Assembly: GCA_031460455.1 (NCBI GenBank)
Contig: JAVKTQ010000008.1
Location: 91,214 to 155,213 of the forward strand
Direction of reading: 5' to 3'
DNA from: Sporomusaceae bacterium
Lineage (GTDB): Bacteria; Bacillota; Negativicutes; Sporomusales; UBA7701
Length of the DNA stretch: 64,000 nt
The translations under genes were made by a program, and so were the position numbers. This document shows, one piece after another, positions 26,348 to 34,971 of the stretch; position 1 is the first letter of the stretch, and each line of letters begins with the position of its first letter. The notes under the pieces were generated by a model. It did no database searches. It saw only the letters and a program-made list of their open reading frames with translations, and was not told the origin of the DNA.

Positions 26348-28683
26348 AAGAGCTTATAAAAGAAATTATTGAGAAGAATCGTTTAAATGAGATATACGGT
26401 TTTACAAAAAGAAAGTTGTTTATAGAGGGACCGACCTCCACGACAGGCTTGGAAATCCTGTCCTATTTGAATATTTTTGCCTCCGAATATTTTGAGAAGG
26501 TACAAGATGAAATTTTAGAAATCATGGGTGTTTTTTATAAAAACCCGCAAGCAATAACATTGCAGAGTGCTTTATTCAAAATGTATGGAGAGTATATTAA
26601 AGAAAAATATCAAGTTAGTTACACCCCTGTGCAGGCAAACATTGTTCAAAAAATCAAGGAATACAAGAATTTCAGTTTTTCCGCGCCAACGAGTACAGGA
26701 AAGTCTTACGTTTTCAGAAAACTTATTGAAGAATCAGAGAATGATGTCGTTATTATTGTACCGTCCAGGGCACTCATCAATGAATACTATGACAGGATTT
26801 GCAACCTGATAACAGATAAGACCGTTAATGTGCTTTCTTTTGTCGATCTTATAAATACAAAACATGTAAAAAGAAGTGTATTTGTTTTAACGCCTGAAAG
26901 AGCAAAAGAGCTTTTTAAATTTAAGGACAACTTAAATATTGAAATGTTTTTATTTGATGAAGCACAGCTAAGTGATGAAGAATCGGTTAGAGGTCTTTAT
27001 TTTGATAGTATTGTACGACGAGCTCAGAAGGCGTTTCCAAATGCAAAATACATATTTGCGCATCCGTTTATTTCCAATCCAGATGCACAGTTACAAAAAA
27101 ACAATTTTGATCTAATTGAGTCTGAAGCCTTACAATATCAGCAAAAAAATGTTGGGCAGCTTTTTTTTGCACATGATGGTAATGAATATTACCATTTTGG
27201 AATAGATAAGAAAATCATGGGCAAACAAAAAATAAAAAGCAGATTTGATCCGCTGATGGAAGCCATTAATAATGGAGGAAGTATTTTAATATACACAACA
27301 AAAGCTAGCATTTACGATAAATCCGTTTTTAATAAATTTGTTAATTATCTTAATGCCTGCTCGCTAATAACAGATGCAAAAGCTTTGAAGCTCATAGACC
27401 AATTGAATCATTATATTGGTGCCACTGACTCGTATTATCGTTCTAATATGATGGAGATGATTAAGCGTGGAATAGTTATTCACCATGGGTCATTGCCATT
27501 GCAAGCGAGACTTATTTTAGAACATTTTACGCAACAAGGTTTTTGCAGAATTTGCTTTGCTACATCTACACTTGAGCAGGGCATTAATATGCCGTTTGAT
27601 GTTGTGTACCTTAATACATTCGAAGCAAGTCGTACTTTATCTATGAAAAACCTTATTGGCAGAGCTGGACGCTCTACGGAAGCATTAAAATTTGACTACG
27701 GTAGCGTTGTGGTTAAGACTAATAATATCAGTAGTTTTCGAGCCGTTATGTTAAAAGAAGAGTTTTTGAACAATGTGTCTTTACTGGATACAGACGAGGA
27801 CGGAAGAGATGCAGATTATAAAGAGTTTAAAGAAGCAATAAGTAGAGGTGAGTTCTCCGATGAATTCAATCTTACAAACGCTGAGGTAAATAGACTTAAA
27901 GACGGAAACATAGATGATATAGTTAAAAATATATTAGGAGCGATGTTTGTAAATAAGCAATTCATCTCTTTAGATGTAATCAATCAAGATAAAAATTTTC
28001 GGCTTGAACTTTATAAATATTTTATTCAGCTATACAGGTATTATTTAAATGGAAGGATGCTGTCTGATGGTGAGGAAAGCGTCCTAAATACTGCAATTAA
28101 AATCCTCATTTGGAAAGTTCATTGCAAAACATTCAAAGATATCTGTTGGCGTCGTTATGCCTTTGCTGCCTGCGTCCCGGAACGGAGGGAATTGGAAGAA
28201 AGGGCTAAGAAGGCAACATCAACGTCCCAAAAAAAGTTTTATAACGAGCAATCAGAGCAGTTAAACGCGAGATTTATTCGGGGATATGATGATTTACCTA
28301 ACGTCAATCTACATAACTATAGCCTTTATGCAAAAGGAACGAAGGCAAAAAATGTTGACTATGATAGAATTGTGTTTGATACATATGACTACATTGACAA
28401 GCTGATTAGTTTCAAACTCAGCGATATTTTTTATGCGATTTTTTATCAGTACTATGAAAAAACATTAGATAAAAGAGCATTAAGATTGTCTAACTATTTT
28501 AAGTATGGTACTGACGACGATAAGGAAATATTAATGTTGCGTTACGGTTTGTCTTTTGAAGAAATAGAATGGGTCAAGAATTATATCCTTGACATCAGTT
28601 TGGAGGAAATTGTATTTGACCATTCTGTAAAGCAATTGCCATCTGAAAAACTTGTTTCGATAGAAAGATTTTTATTGGAATGA
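26344..28683 (+). CDS. hamB: HamB-like DEAD/DEAH-box helicase
   Basis: 779 residues, superfamily 2 helicase: Walker A SAPTSTGKS at 113-121, Walker B LFDEAQ at 203-208, and motif VI NLIGRAGRSTEA at about residue 435. A long C-terminal region of some 300 residues has no recognised domain. It starts inside the end of the HamA-like gene, indicating a two-gene unit, and is followed by 430 bases without a convincing gene. Role as sensor/loader of a defence nuclease is inferred from the pairing. Confidence 0.65.
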   Translation: MKELIKEIIEKNRLNEIYGFTKRKLFIEGPTSTTGLEILSYLNIFASEYFEKVQDEILEIMGVFYKNPQAITLQSALFKMYGEYIKEKYQVSYTPVQANIVQKIKEYKNFSFSAPTSTGKSYVFRKLIEESENDVVIIVPSRALINEYYDRICNLITDKTVNVLSFVDLINTKHVKRSVFVLTPERAKELFKFKDNLNIEMFLFDEAQLSDEESVRGLYFDSIVRRAQKAFPNAKYIFAHPFISNPDAQLQKNNFDLIESEALQYQQKNVGQLFFAHDGNEYYHFGIDKKIMGKQKIKSRFDPLMEAINNGGSILIYTTKASIYDKSVFNKFVNYLNACSLITDAKALKLIDQLNHYIGATDSYYRSNMMEMIKRGIVIHHGSLPLQARLILEHFTQQGFCRICFATSTLEQGINMPFDVVYLNTFEASRTLSMKNLIGRAGRSTEALKFDYGSVVVKTNNISSFRAVMLKEEFLNNVSLLDTDEDGRDADYKEFKEAISRGEFSDEFNLTNAEVNRLKDGNIDDIVKNILGAMFVNKQFISLDVINQDKNFRLELYKYFIQLYRYYLNGRMLSDGEESVLNTAIKILIWKVHCKTFKDICWRRYAFAACVPERRELEERAKKATSTSQKKFYNEQSEQLNARFIRGYDDLPNVNLHNYSLYAKGTKAKNVDYDRIVFDTYDYIDKLISFKLSDIFYAIFYQYYEKTLDKRALRLSNYFKYGTDDDKEILMLRYGLSFEEIEWVKNYILDISLEEIVFDHSVKQLPSEKLVSIERFLLE

Positions 28684-29115
28684 CTGTTCAACTACCTTCA
28701 AGGTTGCCATAAATAGAACAGAAATAATCGACAGTTGTCTCCGGGCGTTTCGATAGGGCCTATGTGAGATAAGAGATGGGTTCTTCTGCCTTATTGCAAA
28801 AAATGGTTCGTATGGCATAACACTAAAGCCCGGATATTAACCACTCAAAAGGGAATCCGCCTAGAAGACAAAGGGGCACAGGTTTCTTGGTCTTCCCGTT
28901 GTTCAAGAAGAGTACCGTGTTTTTTATACTGTTCCCAATTGTAGTGAGATAGTTGACTTGCGGAGACTTGCTTGGTTTCCCCCTTTTTCCGTGTCTTAGC
29001 CTGTGGGAGCATTATATTCATGGGTTGGGGTGCAGGGAAAAAAGGTACTAATCGAATTATATAAATTTGTCTTTGTTCCCCTTTATATGGAAATACGCTG
29101 TTTAAAGGGAAGAGG
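28684..29115. other. intergenic stretch without recognisable gene
   Basis: 432 bases of mixed composition between the HamB-like gene and the kinase-like gene. I see no strong hairpin, no convincing promoter and no coding frame; an open frame on the minus strand here lacks a ribosome site and family resemblance. It may be the remnant of a former gene. Confidence 0.5.
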
Positions 29116-30510
29116 ATGATTAAGATGGACGAAACCCGTGCAAGGCGTATGTCTGAAGAGTTAATAGGAAAATCTATCGGAAAGTGGAAAATAATAGAAT
29201 ATATCAATAACGGCAAATCAGCGTTGGTTTTTAAAGGTATGTTCCGAAAAAAAATAGGTGCTGTTAAAATTTTTGATCCAGAATTAATAGAGCGTTTCGG
29301 TAAAGGTACTCAATTAGAGCGAATCCAGAGAGAATTACTCCTTCGGGGGAAAAAACATGACAACTTAATAAGCATCATCGATGGTGGAGAATGCAGCGCA
29401 ACCGGGCATCTTTTTGTTGTAATGAATTACCTTAATATGCCTTCTTTAGACAGCGTCATTAAAAATGTTCCTAATGAGAACATACGTAAAATTATATCCC
29501 AAATTGCAAGTGCAGCCCAATATCTGGAGTCGCTTAATCTTTGCCATCGTGACATTAAACCATCTAATATAGCAATTACACCTGATTATAAAAAGGCAAT
29601 CTTACTTGACTTAGGTGTTTTAAGGCCGATTGGGAACTCCAATCTTACTGACGGAAACGCACGTCAATTTATCGGTACTTTGCGATATAGTTCACCTGAA
29701 TTTTTGATGAGAACGGAAAAAGATAGTATTGATGGGTGGCGGGCAGTGACCTTCTATCAGATAGGTGCAGTACTTCATGATTTGATTATGAGAAAACCCC
29801 TATTTGATGAATATAGCGACCCGTTTGCTAAACTAGTTAACGCCGTCCAAAATATAACGCCGAATATAAATGCTAATACTGCCGAAATTTCACCTGATCT
29901 AATTCATCTAGCGAGTACTTGTCTCATTAAAAACCCTGAAGTTCGACTACAATTCCTTCGATGGGAAAATTTCTCACAGACTGAGCAATCATCGCAATCA
30001 ATCGATGCTATAAAAGAAAGAATTCGCCAGCGGCACTTGGCGGCTCAGTCAGATAGATTTGGGCAATTAAAAGAATCGGAAACAAGGCGTCGTCTTCAAC
30101 TGAAAGAGCAAATTCTCGAAAAGCTCGAGAGAATAATTAGATCAGTATGTTCGCGTAAACATAATTTTCCCCCAATGGAAGTTCGTACTAGTGCTCAACA
30201 GCTTATAGTAATCTTTCCCCCATCATCACCTCATCAACTTTCTGCGTCACTCTATTTGTGTATTAATATGGAGCTTTTGGATTTTGATACAAAGGCCATT
30301 TCACTGTCCTATTGGAGCTCGGTCATTAAAGAAGGAATTGCCATGCCCACAGTTCCGGAAAAAAATTGTTCTCCTCTTTTCTCAGGTGTTTATCTCGAGT
30401 CGATTATAAAAGATAAAATGGAGAAATTTTTATATCTATCACTTGATGCGGCTCAACAACTTAAATCAAAATCCGATGTTGAGCGGATCGGTCCGTTTTC
30501 GGAAATTTAG
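29116..30510 (+). CDS. serine/threonine protein kinase-like protein
   Basis: 464 residues. Kinase features in order: glycine-loop-like INNGKSALVFKG (30-41), AVKIF with Lys51, catalytic HRDIKPSN (144-151), DLG in place of DFG (165-167), and SPE (193-195). The last 170 residues have a helical, charged segment (about 295-345) and an unrecognised domain. It begins after GGAAGAGG. It heads a tight three-gene set with a UvrD-like helicase (11-base gap) and an unknown protein (2-base gap). Kinases occur in several phage-defence systems; that role here is inference. Confidence 0.82.
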   Translation: MIKMDETRARRMSEELIGKSIGKWKIIEYINNGKSALVFKGMFRKKIGAVKIFDPELIERFGKGTQLERIQRELLLRGKKHDNLISIIDGGECSATGHLFVVMNYLNMPSLDSVIKNVPNENIRKIISQIASAAQYLESLNLCHRDIKPSNIAITPDYKKAILLDLGVLRPIGNSNLTDGNARQFIGTLRYSSPEFLMRTEKDSIDGWRAVTFYQIGAVLHDLIMRKPLFDEYSDPFAKLVNAVQNITPNINANTAEISPDLIHLASTCLIKNPEVRLQFLRWENFSQTEQSSQSIDAIKERIRQRHLAAQSDRFGQLKESETRRRLQLKEQILEKLERIIRSVCSRKHNFPPMEVRTSAQQLIVIFPPSSPHQLSASLYLCINMELLDFDTKAISLSYWSSVIKEGIAMPTVPEKNCSPLFSGVYLESIIKDKMEKFLYLSLDAAQQLKSKSDVERIGPFSEI

Positions 30511-30521
30511 GAGGGAGTATA

Positions 30522-31676
30522 ATGAGTAGTGCTTGGTGGGTTGGACAAGATGACTTGGACCCATATCAAAGAGCGGTCATTACCTTACCTATAGGGAAAA
30601 GTAACTGGGTAGTAGGGCCTCCTGGTTCCGGGAAGACGAATCTGCTTCTTCTTCGGGCTAACTATATGTATCTTGCGGGGGAAAAGAACATATTAATTAT
30701 AGTATTTACCCGGACTCTCCAAGAGTTTATTTCAAGCGGCGGAGAGAAGTATTCCTTTCCTACCCAGAAAGTTCAAACTTGCCAGAGATGGCAGCAGGAT
30801 CTTTTGCGTCAGTATGGTGTTAGTATTGAGCCGCCGGAAGAATTTGAGGAACGGCGCAAATATTTATTGGATCAAGCTAACGATCTGATTAAACAACGGC
30901 GTCTTTCAAAAATATATGATTGTATTCTATTAGACGAAGCTCAAGACTATCTCCCAGAGGAAATACAGCTTTTTGAAAAACTAGCTCGTAAATTATTTGT
31001 AGTTGCTGACGAACGCCAGAAGATTTATCAAGGTGCCAGCCCTCTCGATACACTTAATGCTATTTTAGGTAACCCTACGCGGCTTAAATACCATTATCGT
31101 AATGGCTTGAAAATCTGTAAAGTCGCAGATGGAATTGCAAAAGATACAGGTGATTATGACCGATTGGCAGAAACATCTAATTATGACGAAGATGCGAATC
31201 CTTCTAGTGTTGAACATTTTAATTGCCAAGATATTGAAGACCAAGCCAGAAGGATTATTCAGAAATTAGATGCCCAGCTTAAGGCCTACCCCAATGATTT
31301 AATTGGAATTGTATGCCCACGACGCGAAGAATTATTGCAATTGTGGTCAATTATTTCTAAATCGCCATTTGGGCACCGGGTGACCCCCCAGTTTGGAAGT
31401 GAACATGAGCCACTTCAGCCTGACAAGCCAATCTTGATGTCAACATTTCATGGAATTAAAGGGCTTGAAGTGCGTTCCCTTCATATGGCGGGATGCAATT
31501 ATCTGAATAAATTTAAGTTCAATCGTAATATGACCTACACTGCAGTTACTCGGGCTAAAACTTCGCTTTCAATTTACTATGAAAAAGATTTAATTGGTTA
31601 TTTCGAAGCTTCTTTGGCCAGCCTAAACCCACACCCCGATTTGCCAAATCTTCAAGATGTATTTGGGAGGAAATAG
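30522..31676 (+). CDS. UvrD-like superfamily 1 helicase/ATPase
   Basis: 384 residues, about half the size of UvrD. Walker A VGPPGSGKT at 31-39, Walker B CILLDEAQD at 134-142, Q-rich DERQKIYQ, a late STFHGIKGLE and TYTAVTRAKTSL near the C-terminus mark a minimal SF1 helicase with a UvrD_C_2-type end. GGAGGG precedes the ATG. It stands between the kinase-like and unknown genes with almost no spacing, so all three are probably co-translated. Confidence 0.85.
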   Translation: MSSAWWVGQDDLDPYQRAVITLPIGKSNWVVGPPGSGKTNLLLLRANYMYLAGEKNILIIVFTRTLQEFISSGGEKYSFPTQKVQTCQRWQQDLLRQYGVSIEPPEEFEERRKYLLDQANDLIKQRRLSKIYDCILLDEAQDYLPEEIQLFEKLARKLFVVADERQKIYQGASPLDTLNAILGNPTRLKYHYRNGLKICKVADGIAKDTGDYDRLAETSNYDEDANPSSVEHFNCQDIEDQARRIIQKLDAQLKAYPNDLIGIVCPRREELLQLWSIISKSPFGHRVTPQFGSEHEPLQPDKPILMSTFHGIKGLEVRSLHMAGCNYLNKFKFNRNMTYTAVTRAKTSLSIYYEKDLIGYFEASLASLNPHPDLPNLQDVFGRK

Positions 31677-31678
31677 CA

Positions 31679-33082
31679 ATGTGGTTACAAGATGTGGCCA
31701 GAGAGGATTTACTTAATTTAATCCAATCTGATCGGCTTCCCGAAAAACCATTACGACAGTTGGAATTAATTAATGAATTGCCGGAAAGTCAAAGCGAGCT
31801 ACAGTTCATTTGGAGAGAAGATCCACGGCAATGGGGTAAAATCCCTTCGGTAATAGTATTAGACAAAATTACTCCGAGAGAGTTTTTTGCATGGACTGGT
31901 ACATATCTTAATTACTGCAGGCCTTTAACTGCACATTGTCATGTCGTTAACAGGGAAATTTTTCAGGCAGCCATTGAAACCCATACTCATTTTACTTTAG
32001 GAAATTTAGAAACTATATGTATTGGAATGATAATAGGAGAGGCTGCAACATATTTAGCGGGTCAATCAGATATCAATAGGCTAAGTATGACTGCATTTGC
32101 GGGTACGTATTCTTTTACAATGAGCCGGGCAGTTGCAAGTAACATGGTAATGCCAAAAAAAGATGGTGTAGGTGAACTATGGTTAAAGGCCCGACGGCTT
32201 ACTGGGCAAAAACTATTAAGTCTATCTATCGATGACTTGGATCAAGTATGGAGGACTGTATTTGATATATCCAAGCACAGTCACTTCAAAATGTTGTACT
32301 CTGGAAGTACCAATGAGATTATTTCCTCGGCATGTCGCCAAATCTCTATAACAGGGGAAATTAGTGAGGACAACTGGCGAATTCTTACACGCGATCTTTT
32401 TGAAAAAAATGTTACAAATGAATTATTAAAAGGCCCTCGAGAAGAACGAGTGATTCAAGTAGAGAAGGCTCTAACCCTTCTAAGTCAGCAATCTGGACCG
32501 GATAAAGTAAAACTTGCTTTTATTGGAGGGTACCTCGCCAGTCGAATTGCACCAGGAACTTTTGATCATTATGAATTATTGATTCCTTATCTATCCAAAC
32601 TTCCGACGCTCTTGATCTGGTATGGATTATTTGCGGGATTATCGATTGAATCGAAACTACGTAACTTCGGCTTTGGTATTGGTCGTCGTATTGTTCGGGA
32701 TATTGTTCAAGAAGATAGTATCTTAAATAGACCAAAATGTGATATTTCGATTGGAGAACTTGAGGTCTTATACGGCGGTAATGCTGTGGTTCAAAATCTT
32801 CATCCTAAAGAGTCGGGACACTTAATAATTGAATTACTTCCTTGCCTAAATTCCACCATGCGCAATATTGAAGGTCGTCAAAATGAGTCACGGCCAAATC
32901 AGCAACAACAGACATTATTACCCGGGTACAAAGATTCAGAATTAAATAGCCTGCTAATTGATTTAGATCGCTCACTTAAATCAGTTGAACAAATCCGTGA
33001 TCGAATCTGCGAAATCACCGGTTATGGTGGTGAACGAAAAAAACGAGATAACAACAAAGTCAAAAACAACAAGAAAACCTAA
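31679..33082 (+). CDS. unknown protein, third gene of the kinase-helicase set
   Basis: 467 residues, not recognised. It starts MWLQDVAREDLLNLIQ two bases after the helicase stop. The middle (about 115-165) is small-residue rich, and the region 275-320 is hydrophobic (KLAFIGGYLASRIAP, PTLLIWYGLFAGLS) but does not look like clear membrane helices. The last 60 residues include a likely coiled coil (LLIDLDRSLKSVEQIRDRI) and a strongly basic tail. Its fixed position suggests it is the effector or adaptor of the set. Confidence 0.7.
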   Translation: MWLQDVAREDLLNLIQSDRLPEKPLRQLELINELPESQSELQFIWREDPRQWGKIPSVIVLDKITPREFFAWTGTYLNYCRPLTAHCHVVNREIFQAAIETHTHFTLGNLETICIGMIIGEAATYLAGQSDINRLSMTAFAGTYSFTMSRAVASNMVMPKKDGVGELWLKARRLTGQKLLSLSIDDLDQVWRTVFDISKHSHFKMLYSGSTNEIISSACRQISITGEISEDNWRILTRDLFEKNVTNELLKGPREERVIQVEKALTLLSQQSGPDKVKLAFIGGYLASRIAPGTFDHYELLIPYLSKLPTLLIWYGLFAGLSIESKLRNFGFGIGRRIVRDIVQEDSILNRPKCDISIGELEVLYGGNAVVQNLHPKESGHLIIELLPCLNSTMRNIEGRQNESRPNQQQQTLLPGYKDSELNSLLIDLDRSLKSVEQIRDRICEITGYGGERKKRDNNKVKNNKKT

Positions 33083-33281
33083 TGGCCTTAGGAGTATTTC
33101 TGATTGCATGAAGGTGAAAGTAACTCAATGAGTTTATGTTACATAAAGGTTATTACCGGCCCGAAGTATCAGAGATGATTTGTAGGGGCTTTTTCAAAAA
33201 TGCCTAGAGGAATAGAATTCACGTATATTGCTTGTATTACCTGGAATACTATTGCAAGATAGTGTGTTGGCGGAGGTATAT

Positions 33282-33380
33282 ATGAAAAACCCCCTGGGCC
33301 ATGAATATCTGTTACACGTTACGAAGGGCGAGGTCAGCCGTAAGGTTACCTCGCCCATAATTATTGTATTTATACAATAA
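33282..33380 (+). CDS. possible 32-residue small protein over tandem hairpins
   Basis: ATG after GGAGG (33272-33276) opens a 32-codon frame (MKNPLGHEYLLHVTKGE...) that ends at TAA 33378. The frame covers most of two adjacent hairpins, so it may be a leader peptide or chance. No family is recognised. The remaining bases of the 33083-33455 gap show nothing further. Confidence 0.3.
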   Translation: MKNPLGHEYLLHVTKGEVSRKVTSPIIIVFIQ

Positions 33381-33384
33381 TTAT
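33326..33384. terminator. two adjacent perfect hairpins
   Basis: GGGCGAGGT (33326-33334) pairs with ACCTCGCCC (33348-33356); immediately after, ATAATTATTGTA (33357-33368) pairs with TACAATAATTAT (33373-33384) around a 4-base loop. The first is GC-rich, the second purely AT-rich. They could terminate the kinase-helicase set or serve as an operator for the gene at 33456. Confidence 0.55.
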
Positions 33385-33455
33385 GGTACAAATATCGTCT
33401 GCGTTTAGTAGTAATATGTGGCTTTCATAATAGTATTTTTCAAAAGGAGGACAGT

Positions 33456-34010
33456 ATGAATAGTGATAAAAGCAATCTTTTCGGATCGAGGGGAAGAAGA
33501 ACAAGATCTTTCCACCCTGCAGCTATTAAGGATTTAAGGGATCAGTTTATGGGCGACCGTACGAGTGAATCGGATAAGAACCCCGCGAACAGCAATTACC
33601 GCGAAGCAATGTCAAGAGCAGCGGTAGATAATGAGTTTATCGCAGACACGAAAGAGGTTGAGCAAGATTTTGCATCTGACGACGCGGAGGTAATTAGCTC
33701 GTCTAATGAAGCTTTTCCCCAATATGCTAATAAACCCAAATACGGACGGGACGAAAACGGCTTTTTCCGACTTTATGAGGATGGGAGAAAAACATACTGC
33801 CGGGAGAAAAGAATCCGCGTACTAAGTCATCAACCATTGAATCCCCCGCTGGAGGCGATACAGACCACAATAAAAAGGGCTATCGCCGAGATCCATGCAA
33901 ACGGCCTGACAACGGCTCACTGCGACAAAAGAGGGCGCTGTTATCTTCGCTATCCAGATAGACGTAAACAATTCTGTAAGTCAGTTATATCGACTCTTGA
34001 GGAAGAATAG
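33456..34010 (+). CDS. unknown protein with repeated G-x-Y/F-R-L-Y motif
   Basis: 184 residues after AAAGGAGG. The N-terminal 85 residues are polar and probably disordered; then RDENGFFRLYEDGRKTY (about 98-114) and AIAEIHANGLTTAHCDKRGRCYLRYPDRRK (about 142-171) repeat a common pattern of acidic residue, Gly, aromatic, R-L/Y-Y, D/N-G/R, K. The same pattern ends the protein at 34390-34719. No known family is recognised. It is followed by the two small genes below. Confidence 0.65.
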   Translation: MNSDKSNLFGSRGRRTRSFHPAAIKDLRDQFMGDRTSESDKNPANSNYREAMSRAAVDNEFIADTKEVEQDFASDDAEVISSSNEAFPQYANKPKYGRDENGFFRLYEDGRKTYCREKRIRVLSHQPLNPPLEAIQTTIKRAIAEIHANGLTTAHCDKRGRCYLRYPDRRKQFCKSVISTLEEE

Positions 34011-34056
34011 GAGCGCTTTTTATCGAGTTGTAGTAGTACAAGGGGGATGATTAGCC

Positions 34057-34368
34057 GTGTACGAACACCTGCGGTGTGACTGTTGTCAGTATGTTCCGGA
34101 CGAATTTGACATGGCCCAGACGGATTACTATTATTTGGAGGTTTGCCATCACTGTGGAAGGAGAGTATGTCCATGTTGTCTTTTTGTCAGCACAGCAACT
34201 TCAGTGGAAGAGCTGTTTCAGCAACTTAAAGACAAAGATCAAGATAATGAACGATGGCGGTCTCGCTGTCTAATATGCAGCGGGCAGAAAAAAGGTATTC
34301 GGGGGTTTCACGACGCATTTGCATTTTGGCGCGCATTGAAGAAAGAATATGGGATGAAGATCAATTAA
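34057..34368 (+). CDS. small cysteine-rich zinc-binding protein
   Basis: 103 residues with paired cysteines CDCC (8-11), CHHCGRRVCPCC (about 30-41) and CLIC (about 71-74), suggesting one or two structural zinc sites. GTG start after AAGGGGGAT. It lies between two proteins that share a repeated motif, 46 and 21 bases away. Function unknown; a regulatory or adaptor role is possible. Confidence 0.65.
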   Translation: MYEHLRCDCCQYVPDEFDMAQTDYYYLEVCHHCGRRVCPCCLFVSTATSVEELFQQLKDKDQDNERWRSRCLICSGQKKGIRGFHDAFAFWRALKKEYGMKIN

Positions 34369-34389
34369 ACAAGCGGGGAAGTTGTCGCT

Positions 34390-34719
34390 ATGCTATTGCT
34401 TGATGTTCTAGTTAAAGAGTACGTGATGGTTGGCGAAAAAATCGGGACCTATAAAAAGAAATTTTCCGATGAAAGTAAAAACAAAGATCTTCGAAAGGAG
34501 TTCAGAAGTATGGCATATCTTATCAAGCAGCAACGATTTATCGAAAAGGCCCTTGCAGCAAATGGATTTGATATAGAAAAGTTATTACTCAAAAGAGCAA
34601 CTGGGGAAGCGATTGCCAAAGCTCACGGCGCCGGAATCGCTACAACCCACGGCGATGACGAAGGGGTCTACCGGCTATATCCCAACGGAGAAAAAGAGCA
34701 CATTGTAAAGAAGAACTAA
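34390..34719 (+). CDS. unknown protein sharing the C-terminal motif of the gene at 33456
   Basis: 109 residues. The first 65 are helical and basic (EKIGTYKKKFSDESKNKDLRKEF). The end, AIAKAHGAGIATTHGDDEGVYRLYPNGEK, matches AIAEIHANGLTTAHCDKRGRCYLRYPDRRK of the gene at 33456 position for position. It ends just before a strong terminator. No known family is recognised. Confidence 0.65.
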   Translation: MLLLDVLVKEYVMVGEKIGTYKKKFSDESKNKDLRKEFRSMAYLIKQQRFIEKALAANGFDIEKLLLKRATGEAIAKAHGAGIATTHGDDEGVYRLYPNGEKEHIVKKN

Positions 34720-34762
34720 CCAAGATGTATTATATTAGACGACCAGCTGGCTACATGACTAT

Positions 34763-34789
34763 GAAAAAGGACACAGGGTGTCCTTTTTC
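34763..34789 (+). terminator. rho-independent terminator
   Basis: GAAAAAGGACAC / GTGTCCTTTTTC, a perfect 12-bp stem with a 3-base loop and a T-rich 3' arm, 43 bases after the preceding gene. It closes the AT-rich accessory segment. Confidence 0.88.
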
Positions 34790-34941
34790 TGTATAAACAA
34801 AGAAATATATTTTTTTGTTCGTTATTGAGCCTTAGGCTAATATACAGTGCTGGAAATAATCCGATCATGTGTCTGGGATTAAACAATTTAGTATACATTG
34901 TTTAGTTGCGACTTAAAGCAGATGTCTTACGCTGGAAGAAT

Positions 34942-34971
34942 AAGAAAAACGGCCGTAAGGCCGTTTTTCTT
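34942..34971. terminator. bidirectional terminator between convergent units
   Basis: AAGAAAAACGGCC / GGCCGTTTTTCTT, a perfect 13-bp stem with a GTAA loop. It serves the minus-strand metallo-hydrolase gene that ends here and any plus-strand read-through. The composition shifts to GC-rich on its right side. Confidence 0.88.

Noticed and set aside
28845..29216. 123-codon minus-strand frame between the HamB-like and kinase genes
   Set aside because: No ribosome site, overlaps the kinase start, and the translation shows no domain-like pattern.
34720..34970. Possible distal end of the Tn7-like element where composition changes
   Set aside because: No copy of the ATAAAGTCG/CGACTTTAT site words occurs here, whereas three are present at 63324-63469 with a matching target duplication.
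16300..34970. CRISPR array or cas genes for an RNA-guided transposon
   Set aside because: The only regular repeats are the 20-bp end sites without spacers; no Cas-like protein is seen and both TniQ-type proteins are of the TnsD size class.
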